Shown here: one piece after another, positions 57,353-64,000 of the stretch
Position numbering within the stretch: the first letter of the stretch is position 1
How the letters are laid out: the number at the start of each line of letters is the position of its first letter
NCBI RefSeq assembly: GCF_002803515.1
Contig: NZ_PHQX01000003.1
Span: forward strand, 163,175-227,174
Length of the DNA: 64,000 nucleotides
Source: Stenotrophomonas lactitubi
GTDB lineage: Bacteria > Pseudomonadota > Gammaproteobacteria > Xanthomonadales > Xanthomonadaceae
Direction of reading: 5' to 3'
Made by a program: the position numbers and the translations under genes
Notes under the pieces: model-generated
What the model was told of the DNA's origin: nothing
Seen by the model: only the letters and a program-made list of their open reading frames with translations
Database searches by the model: none

Positions 57353-57384
57353 GATGCCATGTAACCCTTTGATTACATGGCATC
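57353..57384. terminator. Perfect hairpin between etfA and spgM, possible terminator
   Basis: GATGCCATGTAA/TTACATGGCATC, a perfect 12-base-pair stem with loop CCCTTTGA, lies 12 bases after the etfA stop and before the spgM promoter. There is no T-run on either side, so if it ends transcription it would need help. Confidence 0.5.
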
Positions 57385-57396
57385 TCCGAGCTTGGT

Positions 57397-58338
57397 TCAG
57401 GCCAGCGCCTTTTCCAGCTCCGGAAGGATCGTGAACAGATCCCCGACCAGGCCGATATCGGCAATCTCGAAGATCGGCGCGTCGCCATCCTTGTTGATCG
57501 CCACGATCGTGCCGGCATCCTTGATGCCGGTCAGGTGCTGGATCGCACCGCTGATGCCGACGGCCACGTACAGCTCCGGCGAAATGATCTTGCCGGTCTG
57601 GCCGACCTGCAGATCGCTGGGCACGTAGCCGGCATCGACCGCGGCGCGCGAGGCACCGACGGCGGCACCGAGCTTGTCGGCCAGCTGGAAGATGACCTTG
57701 AAGTTCTCTTCCGAACCGACGCCACGGCCACCGGAGACCACGCGCTTGGCGCTCTGCAGGTCCGGGCGGTCGCTGGCGCCGGCGGCCAGGCCGACGAAAC
57801 GGGTGTGGCTCGGCAGGGCCGCATCGACGCTGGCGGCTTCAATCGAGGCACTGCCACCCTGGGCGGCTTCCGGCCACGACGCGGCACGCACGGTGGCGAC
57901 CACGATCTGGTCGGCCGGCGCTTCGACGGTGATGATCGCGTTGCCGGCGTAGATCGGGCGCTTGAAGGTGTGGCTGCCTTCGACGGCCATCAGGTCCGAA
58001 ACCTGGTTGACGCCGAGCAGGGCGGCCACGCACGGCATCAGGTCCTTGCCGAAGGTGGTCGACGGGCCGAACACGTGCGTGTAGCCCTTGGCCAGCTGCG
58101 CGATCTGCGGGGCAAGTACCTGGGCCAACGCCTGTGCGTTGGCAGCGTTGGCCACGGTCAGGACCTTGGCGACGCCTGCGATCTTCGCCGCTTCAGCAGC
58201 AACGGCGGTCGGGTCGGCAGCCAGCACCAGCACATCGATGCTGGCGCCGGAAATGGCGGCCGCAGCGCTGACGGTCTTGGCGGTGGCGGCGTTGAGCTTG
58301 CCGTCATGGTGCTCGGCGATGACAAGAATTTTGCTCAT
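57397..58338 (-). CDS. etfA: Electron transfer flavoprotein alpha subunit
   Basis: 313 residues. The C-terminal FAD-binding domain is clear: [80 protein letters not shown]. With EtfB it carries electrons from acyl-CoA and other dehydrogenases to the respiratory chain. Its start codon shares one base with the etfB stop (TAATG). In xanthomonads etfA is the conserved right boundary of the variable lipopolysaccharide locus, as here. Confidence 0.96.
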   Translation of the reverse strand: MSKILVIAEHHDGKLNAATAKTVSAAAAISGASIDVLVLAADPTAVAAEAAKIAGVAKVLTVANAANAQALAQVLAPQIAQLAKGYTHVFGPSTTFGKDLMPCVAALLGVNQVSDLMAVEGSHTFKRPIYAGNAIITVEAPADQIVVATVRAASWPEAAQGGSASIEAASVDAALPSHTRFVGLAAGASDRPDLQSAKRVVSGGRGVGSEENFKVIFQLADKLGAAVGASRAAVDAGYVPSDLQVGQTGKIISPELYVAVGISGAIQHLTGIKDAGTIVAINKDGDAPIFEIADIGLVGDLFTILPELEKALA

Positions 58339-59084
58339 TACAGCAACCCCTTCTGCTTGAGTGCGGCGACCAGTTCGGCCGCGTCCTTGACCATCACACC
58401 CTTGCTGCGCTTGGACGGCGCGGCGTACTGGGTGGTCTTGAAGGTATCGGCGGCTTCAACACCGAGGTCGGCCAGCTGCAGGGTCTCCAGCGGCTTCGCC
58501 TTGGCCTTCATGATGTCGGGCAGCTTGATGAAGCGCGGCTCGTTCAGGCGCAGGTCGGTGGTGACCACGGCGGGCAGATCGACTTCCAGCGTTTCAAGGC
58601 CAGCATCGACTTCACGGGTCACCGTGGCCTTGCCGTCGGCGATCTCGAGCTTGCTGGCGAAGGTCGCCTGCGGACGGCCCCAGAGGGTGGCCAGCATCTG
58701 GCCGGTCTGGTTGGCGTCGTCGTCAATGGCCTGCTTGCCCAGGATCACCAGATCCGGCTGTTCCTTCTCGATCAGCTTGAGCAGGGTGCGGGCGGCGGTC
58801 AGCGGCTGGATGGCCTGGTCGGTGACCACGTGGATGGCACGGTTGGCACCCATGGCCAGGCCGTTGCGCAGATGCGCCTGGGCGTCGGCCGGCGCGATGG
58901 TGGCAACCACGACTTCGCTGGCGATGCCCTTGTCGCGCAGGCGCAACGCTTCTTCCAGGGCGATTTCATCGAAGGGATTGGGGGACAGCTTGACGCCGTC
59001 GGTGACCACGCCGGAACCGTCCGGCTTGACCTGAATGCGGACGTTGTAGTCCACCACGCGCTTGTACGCGACGAGGATTTTCAT
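58338..59084 (-). CDS. etfB: Electron transfer flavoprotein beta subunit
   Basis: 248 residues from the ATG at 59084 (MKILVAYKRVVDYNVRIQVK). Typical EtfB features are KLSPNPFDEIALEEALRLRD, the AMP-binding ILGKQAIDDDANQTGQMLA, and the C-terminal partner-docking region EPRFIKLPDIMKAKAKPLET. It forms a heterodimer with EtfA. The operon is leftward and divergent from rmlBACD; 279 bases separate them, with a TAGAAT -10-like box (59188-59183) for etfB and nothing else clear. Confidence 0.96.
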   Translation of the reverse strand: MKILVAYKRVVDYNVRIQVKPDGSGVVTDGVKLSPNPFDEIALEEALRLRDKGIASEVVVATIAPADAQAHLRNGLAMGANRAIHVVTDQAIQPLTAARTLLKLIEKEQPDLVILGKQAIDDDANQTGQMLATLWGRPQATFASKLEIADGKATVTREVDAGLETLEVDLPAVVTTDLRLNEPRFIKLPDIMKAKAKPLETLQLADLGVEAADTFKTTQYAAPSKRSKGVMVKDAAELVAALKQKGLL

Positions 59085-59363
59085 CTGGTACGAGATCCTT
59101 GTAGTGCCGGTCGCTGGCCGGCTCACAGTTGCTGGAGAACGTCCGGCTCTGCGACAGCAACCGGTTCGGGGGTGGGACCCCGATTCTAACTGGCCGAAGG
59201 CGACCATGCGAATGCGTATGGTTTTGCTGCGGCGCCGCATTCCAAGGGGATCCCTGCGCGCTGTTCACGGCCGGGAAGCAGTGCTGAACGAGCGCCCGAT
59301 GTATCCTTTCAGGTTGCCGGAGTGCCCAGCGCCGAGGTGCATATTGAACAGGAGAACCAGGTA

Positions 59364-60419
59364 GTGCCCACATGGCTTGTCACCGGCGGCGCCGGATTCA
59401 TTGGCGGTAACTTCGTTCTCGAGGCTGCCGCCCGCGGCGTCAAGGTCGTCAATCTCGATGCGCTGACCTACGCCGGCAACCTGAAGACCCTGTCCAGCCT
59501 GGACGGCAATCCCAACCACGTGTTCGTGCATGGTGACATCGGCGACAGCGCGCTGGTTGCCCGCCTGCTGGCCGAGTACCAGCCGGACGCGGTGCTGAAC
59601 TTCGCTGCTGAAAGCCACGTTGACCGCTCCATCGATGGCCCCGGCGCGTTCATCCAGACCAATGTCGTCGGCACCCTCGGCCTGCTCGAGGCGGTACGCG
59701 ATTACTGGAAGGCGATGCCGGCTGAACAGGGCGCAGCCTTCCGCTTCCTGCATGTCTCGACCGACGAGGTGTACGGCACCCTGGGCGAGACCGGCAAGTT
59801 CAGCGAAACCACCCCGTACGCCCCCAATTCGCCGTACTCGGCATCCAAGGCAGCCTCGGACCACCTGGTGCGTGCGTTCCACCACACCTACGGGTTGCCG
59901 GTGCTGACCACCAACTGCTCCAACAACTACGGCCCCTATCACTTCCCCGAGAAGCTGATCCCACTGGTGATCGCCAAGGCGCTGGCCGGCGAGCCGCTGC
60001 CGGTGTACGGCGACGGCAAGCAGGTGCGTGACTGGCTGTTCGTGTCCGACCACTGCGAAGCGATCCGTACCGTGCTGGCCAAGGGCCGGGTCGGCGAGAC
60101 CTACAACGTCGGCGGCAACTCGGAAAAGCAGAACATCGAAGTGGTGCAGGCAATCTGTGCGCTGCTGGACCAGCGCCGCCCGCGTGCGGATGGCCAGCCG
60201 CGCAGCAGCCAGATCACTTACGTCACCGACCGCCCGGGCCATGACCGCCGCTATGCGATCGACGCCTCCAAGCTGAAGAACGACCTGGGCTGGGAACCGG
60301 CCTACACCTTTGAACAGGGAATCGGCTTCACCGTTGACTGGTACCTGGACAACCAGGAATGGGTGAACGGCGTGCTCGACGGCAGCTATCGCCTGCAGCG
60401 CATCGGCACCACGGCCTGA
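59364..60419 (+). CDS. rmlB: dTDP-glucose 4,6-dehydratase
   Basis: 351 residues from GTG at 59364, nine bases after AGGAG; the frame is open further upstream, but that start lacks a ribosome site. SDR motifs: [64 protein letters not shown]. It makes dTDP-4-keto-6-deoxyglucose from dTDP-glucose, second step of dTDP-L-rhamnose synthesis. First gene of rmlBACD, the order known from S. maltophilia and Xanthomonas. L-rhamnose is needed for lipopolysaccharide core or O-chain. Confidence 0.96.
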   Translation: MPTWLVTGGAGFIGGNFVLEAAARGVKVVNLDALTYAGNLKTLSSLDGNPNHVFVHGDIGDSALVARLLAEYQPDAVLNFAAESHVDRSIDGPGAFIQTNVVGTLGLLEAVRDYWKAMPAEQGAAFRFLHVSTDEVYGTLGETGKFSETTPYAPNSPYSASKAASDHLVRAFHHTYGLPVLTTNCSNNYGPYHFPEKLIPLVIAKALAGEPLPVYGDGKQVRDWLFVSDHCEAIRTVLAKGRVGETYNVGGNSEKQNIEVVQAICALLDQRRPRADGQPRSSQITYVTDRPGHDRRYAIDASKLKNDLGWEPAYTFEQGIGFTVDWYLDNQEWVNGVLDGSYRLQRIGTTA

Positions 60420-60433
60420 ACCAAGGACACGAC

Positions 60434-61321
60434 ATGACCCAACGCAAGGGCATCATCCTCGCCGGCGGTTCCGGCACCCGGCTGTATCCGATCACCAAAG
60501 GCGTCAGCAAGCAGCTGCTGCCGGTGTACGACAAGCCGATGATCTACTACCCGCTGAGCGTGCTGATGCTGGCGGGCATCCGTGAAGTGCTGATCATCAA
60601 CACCCCGCACGAACAGGTGTTGTTCCAGCAGTTGCTGGGTGACGGTTCGCAGTGGGGCATGGATATCCAGTACGCCGTGCAGCCCAGTCCCGATGGACTG
60701 GCGCAGGCCTATCTGATCGGCAAGGACTTCGTCGGCGGCAAGCCGAGCTGCCTGGTGCTGGGTGACAACATCTTCCACGGCCATGGGCTGAGCGAAATGC
60801 TGCGGCGGGCTGATACCCGCGATCACGGGGCGACGGTGTTCGGTTACTGGGTGAACGATCCGGGACGTTATGGCGTGGCCGAATTCGATACGTCCGGCAA
60901 GGTGCTCGATCTGGTCGAAAAGCCCGAGAATCCGCGTTCGAACCATGCGGTGACCGGCCTGTATTTCTATGACGGCAGGGCCAGCGACTACGCCGCCGAG
61001 CTCAAGCCGTCACCGCGTGGCGAGCTGGAGATCACCGATCTCAACAAGCGCTACCTTGCCGAAGGCAACCTGCACCTGGAAGCGCTGGGTCGTGGCTACG
61101 CCTGGCTCGACACCGGCACCCACCAGTCGCTGCTGGAAGCATCCAACTTCATCGAGACCATCCAGACCCGGCAGGGCCTGCAGATCTGCTGCCCGGAGGA
61201 AATCGCCTTCGGTCAGCGGTGGATCAGCGCAGAGCAGCTGGAAGCACTGGCTGCGCCGCTGATCAAGAATGGCTATGGCCAATACCTGCACAAGCTCGCT
61301 CTACGTGGAGTCGTTCCGTGA
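60434..61321 (+). CDS. rmlA: Glucose-1-phosphate thymidylyltransferase
   Basis: 295 residues. The nucleotidyltransferase motif [20 protein letters not shown] is at the N-terminus, followed by [51 protein letters not shown] and [13 protein letters not shown], all diagnostic of RmlA. It makes dTDP-glucose from dTTP and glucose-1-phosphate, the latter supplied by SpgM; the enzyme is normally feedback-inhibited by dTDP-L-rhamnose. It starts 14 bases after rmlB, and its TGA overlaps the GTG of rmlC. Confidence 0.96.
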   Translation: MTQRKGIILAGGSGTRLYPITKGVSKQLLPVYDKPMIYYPLSVLMLAGIREVLIINTPHEQVLFQQLLGDGSQWGMDIQYAVQPSPDGLAQAYLIGKDFVGGKPSCLVLGDNIFHGHGLSEMLRRADTRDHGATVFGYWVNDPGRYGVAEFDTSGKVLDLVEKPENPRSNHAVTGLYFYDGRASDYAAELKPSPRGELEITDLNKRYLAEGNLHLEALGRGYAWLDTGTHQSLLEASNFIETIQTRQGLQICCPEEIAFGQRWISAEQLEALAAPLIKNGYGQYLHKLALRGVVP

Positions 61322-61875
61322 AAGTGATTCAAACCAGGCTGCCCGGTTGCGTGGTGATCGAGCCGGCAGTGTTCGGAGACGAGCGCGGCTTCTTCTTCGA
61401 GGGCTGGAACGCTGCTCGATTTGGTGGGTTGGGGCTGCCGGATCGTTTCGTGCAGAGCAATGTTTCCTCGTCCAGCAAGGGCGTGCTGCGGGGGCTGCAT
61501 TACCAGTGGCCGCGACCGCAGGGCAAGCTGGTCAGCGTGCTGGAAGGCGAGGTCTATGACGTAGCCGTGGATATCCGCCGCGGTTCGCCGACCTTTGGCC
61601 AGTGGGAGGCGGTGGTCCTGAGTGCGCAGAACAAACGACAGTTCTGGATTCCGGAAGGATTCGCGCACGGCTTTGCCGTGCTGTCCGATACGGCGTTGTT
61701 CCACTATCTGTGCACCGATGTCTACGTGAAGGAAGTGGACGCCGGCGTACGCTGGAACGATGCCGACATCGCCGTGGACTGGCCGCTCAGCGCCCCGACG
61801 CTGTCAGCCAAGGACGAGAACGCACCGTTCCTGAAGGACATCACCGAAGATCGCCTGCCGGTGTACATGCCATGA
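61318..61875 (+). CDS. rmlC: dTDP-4-dehydrorhamnose 3,5-epimerase
   Basis: 185 residues from GTG at 61318 (GTGA overlap with rmlA). RmlC cupin motifs: [40 protein letters not shown] with the catalytic histidine, and [20 protein letters not shown]. It epimerises C3 and C5 of the 4-keto sugar. Its stop overlaps the rmlD start (ATGA). All four rml genes are therefore coupled in one operon. Confidence 0.95.
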   Translation: MKVIQTRLPGCVVIEPAVFGDERGFFFEGWNAARFGGLGLPDRFVQSNVSSSSKGVLRGLHYQWPRPQGKLVSVLEGEVYDVAVDIRRGSPTFGQWEAVVLSAQNKRQFWIPEGFAHGFAVLSDTALFHYLCTDVYVKEVDAGVRWNDADIAVDWPLSAPTLSAKDENAPFLKDITEDRLPVYMP

Positions 61876-62771
61876 GCATGCTGGTGTTCGGTGGCAACGG
61901 CCAGCTCGGTCAGGAACTGCTGCGCGCGCTGGCCCCGCTGGGCCCGTTGATTGCGACGACCCGTAGCGGCCAGCTTCCCGATGGCAGCGCCTGCGAAGTG
62001 GCTGACTTCAGCCAGCCCGACAGCCTGCCAGCATTGCTTGATCGCCTGCAGCCGTCGGTCGTGGTCAATGCGGCCGCGTACACCGCTGTCGATCGCGCAG
62101 AGCAGGACGTGGAGGCCGCGTTCGCGGCCAACGCGCAGGCTCCCGGCGTGATCGCGCGCTGGTGTGCGGCGCATGGCGTGCCTTTCGTGCATTACTCCAC
62201 CGACTACGTGTTCGATGGCCAGGGTAGTGTGCCTTACCGCGAAGACGAGCCGACCGCGCCGCTGGGCGTGTATGGCACCAGCAAGCGCGATGGGGAGGAT
62301 GCCGTGCGCGCTGCCGGTGGCCGCCACCTGATTTTCCGCACTGCGTGGGTATATGCCTCGCATGGTGCGAACTTCCTGCGCACGATGCTGCGCGTGGGTG
62401 CCGAACGCGATCAGCTGCGGGTGGTGGTCGACCAGATCGGTACGCCGACCCCTGCGGCGTTGATCGCCGATGTCACCGCACAAGCGCTGCAGCATCCGGG
62501 ATCGTTGTCCGGTACCTGGCATCTGACGGCCGATGGGCAGACCAGTTGGCACGGGTTTGCCGAAGCGATCTTCGCCGAAGCGCTGGCTACCGGCGTGTTG
62601 GCGAAGGTGCCGGCCGTCGAGGCGATTCCCAGCTCCGAGTATCCGACGCCGGCTCAGCGCCCGGCATGGTCGGTACTGGACAACCGCAAGCTGCAGCAGG
62701 ATTTCGGCATCGCGCTGCCGACGTGGCAGGACGGCCTGAAGCGGGTAATGGCGGAGATTGCGCCAGCCTGA
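61872..62771 (+). CDS. rmlD: dTDP-4-dehydrorhamnose reductase
   Basis: 299 residues. SDR-type reductase with MLVFGGNGQLGQELLRALAP, VNAAAYTAVDRAEQD, STDYVFDGQG, YGTSKRDGEDAV and RTAWVYASHGANF. It reduces the last intermediate to dTDP-L-rhamnose. It ends the rmlBACD operon; the convergent SNF2 remnant begins 41 bases later, and no terminator is evident in that gap. Confidence 0.95.
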   Translation: MSMLVFGGNGQLGQELLRALAPLGPLIATTRSGQLPDGSACEVADFSQPDSLPALLDRLQPSVVVNAAAYTAVDRAEQDVEAAFAANAQAPGVIARWCAAHGVPFVHYSTDYVFDGQGSVPYREDEPTAPLGVYGTSKRDGEDAVRAAGGRHLIFRTAWVYASHGANFLRTMLRVGAERDQLRVVVDQIGTPTPAALIADVTAQALQHPGSLSGTWHLTADGQTSWHGFAEAIFAEALATGVLAKVPAVEAIPSSEYPTPAQRPAWSVLDNRKLQQDFGIALPTWQDGLKRVMAEIAPA

Positions 62772-62812
62772 AGAATTTCAGCCCTGTCTGCCTGCATTGC
62801 CGGGATTGCAAC

Positions 62813-63874
62813 TCAGGATCTGCGCAGTACCCTGCGCGACTTCTGCGGGGCTCCCGGCAGCGGCGCCAGCAGCGCCTCCAGGTCTGCTGCATCGAAGCGC
62901 GGACCTGTGCTTCCGCCGCCTTCGAGAATTGCCTCGGCCAGCTCGGCCTTGCGCTGCTGCAGCTCGGCGATGCGTTCTTCGACGCTGCCTGCGGCGATCA
63001 GCTTGTAGACGAACACGGGCTGATCCTGGCCGATGCGATGGGCACGGTCGGTGGCCTGGTTCTCGGCGGCCGGATTCCACCATGGATCGAAGTGGATGAC
63101 GGTGTCGGCGGCGGTCAGATTCAAGCCCACGCCGCCGGCCTTCAGGCTGATCAGGAACACGGGAACCTCGCCGTCCATGAAGCGCTGCACCGGTGTGACC
63201 CGGTTCTGGGTGTCGCCGGTCAGGGTCACGTAGGCAAGGCCCAGTGCATCCAATGCCTGCGCGATCAGGGCCAGCATGCCGGTGAACTGCGAGAACAGCA
63301 GGATGCGACGTCCTTCTTCGACCATGGACGGCAGCATCTCGCGCAGCAGGTCCAGCTTGGCCGAGCCGGCAGTGCGCGCGGGTGCATGGCCCGGCAGCAG
63401 ACGCGGATCGCAGCAGACCTGGCGCAGCTTCAGCAACGCGTCCAGCACCACGATGTGATTGCGCGCCAACCCACTGCCGTTGATCGCTTCGCGGACCTGT
63501 TTTTCCATTGCCGCGCGCACGGTTTCGTACAGTTCGCGCTGGCCGCCTTCCATCGCCACGGTGCGGGTGATGACCGTCTTCGGCGGAAGTTCGGAGGCGA
63601 CCTGGTCCTTGCGTCGGCGCAGGATGAAAGGGCGCATGCGCTGGGCCAGCAGCTGTGCGCGCCGGCGGTCGCTGCCGCGCTCGATGGGGTGGCGCCAGTG
63701 CTGGTTGAACTGCTTTTCGCTGCCGAGCAGCCCGGGCAGCAGGAAGTCGAACTGCGTCCACAGCTCGCCCAGATGGTTTTCCAGCGGTGTGCCGGTCAGG
63801 GACAGTCGATGACGGGCCTGCAGCGTGCGCAGCGTGGCCGCTGCACGCGACCTGGGGTTCTTCACCTGCTGTGC
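62813..63874 (-). pseudogene. SNF2-family helicase, 3' part only (truncated at the DEAQ box)
   Basis: About 353 in-frame codons are left of a gene that normally has 700 or more. The remaining protein begins [20 protein letters not shown], i.e. within the DEAQxxKN motif II, followed by [16 protein letters not shown] (motif III), [15 protein letters not shown] (IV), [20 protein letters not shown] (V) and [14 protein letters not shown] (VI). Directly upstream the frame reads TAA (63877-63875) and the sequence changes character. The Walker A half is therefore missing from this side; it may continue beyond an inserted element outside the window. A GTG at 63865 could start translation but would yield an inactive fragment. 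Confidence 0.85.
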
Positions 63875-64000
63875 TTAGCGCTTGTCAATAGGAGGTTGTC
63901 AAACGCCACGATTCTCGGTCACATTTGAGCGCAAGCATGGCTGGACTGGGCTGCCAGGCGTGAACTGGCTACCCTTTCACCGAGTGCCAAAGCTAGAGTG
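63870..64000. mobile_element. Probable insertion sequence end (IS21-like), continuing past the window
   Basis: The SNF2 gene is interrupted near 63870-63875. The sequence that follows carries two TTGTCAA repeats (63882-63888 and 63896-63902), then AAACGCCACG and GGTCACATTTGAGCGC. Repeated TGTCAA motifs and a GGTCAC-TTTGA stretch within the first 60 bases are what I remember of IS21-family ends ahead of istA. No transposase is within the window, so the assignment is tentative. Confidence 0.5.

Noticed and set aside
62813..63865. SNF2 remnant read as an intact 350-residue gene from GTG 63865
   Set aside because: The protein would begin inside helicase motif II and lack the ATP-binding half; truncation explains it better.

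Overview
The window looks like a chromosomal segment of the Stenotrophomonas maltophilia group (Xanthomonadaceae). It is GC-rich. It carries many short palindromes headed by GTAG (SMAG-type REP elements). It has the spgM, xanB and rmlBACD gene set described in S. maltophilia, and its O-antigen cluster sits between a metB-type gene and etfA, the classical hypervariable lipopolysaccharide locus of xanthomonads. No tRNA, rRNA or CRISPR array was seen. All gene names rest on reading motifs in the translated sequence; no database search was possible.

Layout. 1-9 kb holds housekeeping and accessory genes: a LysR regulator with a coupled methyltransferase, a gph-type phosphatase, the vitamin B12 receptor btuB behind a cobalamin riboswitch, a CobC-like phosphatase, free-methionine sulfoxide reductase, bioD and a MocR-type regulator. 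9-16.5 kb holds an extracytoplasmic methionine sulfoxide repair operon (msrB-dipZ-msrA), divergent from one two-component system and followed by a second, convergent, RstAB-like one. 16.9-25.2 kb holds an asparagine-synthetase-like protein with a degenerate glutaminase site, a candidate small RNA, queD, and a TonB receptor paired with an M14 peptidase. 25.7-35.7 kb holds rhlE, fumarylacetoacetase and maleylacetoacetate isomerase (tyrosine breakdown), a UdgX and radical-SAM DNA repair pair, pilU, and an OmpA-like operon.

36-62.8 kb is sulfur metabolism followed by surface polysaccharide. Cystathionine beta-synthase and a gamma-lyase/synthase lead directly into a rightward run: glycosyltransferase, Wzm, Wzt, FkbM methyltransferase with coiled coil, a three-domain glycosyltransferase, gmd, rmd, a polytopic membrane protein, a small SMR-like membrane protein and another glycosyltransferase. 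A leftward run (spgM, xanB, HAD-UbiA fusion) supplies GDP-mannose and perhaps a lipid-linked pentose. etfBA then separates this from rmlBACD (dTDP-L-rhamnose). The picture is an ABC-transporter-dependent, probably D-rhamnose-rich O-antigen, with chain end-capping by the methyltransferase and recognition of the cap by Wzt. The window ends in a SNF2 helicase gene cut off at its DEAQ box by what looks like the end of an insertion sequence.

The most unusual non-coding signal is a set of six long palindromes in three gene-free stretches (18.8-19.1, 25.2-25.6 and 27.5-27.9 kb). Each has two perfectly or nearly matched arms of 25-28 bases around a loop of 42 or 51-52 bases. Arms differ completely from copy to copy, yet the loops are conserved. 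At every locus two copies lie in opposite orientation. I do not recognise this family.
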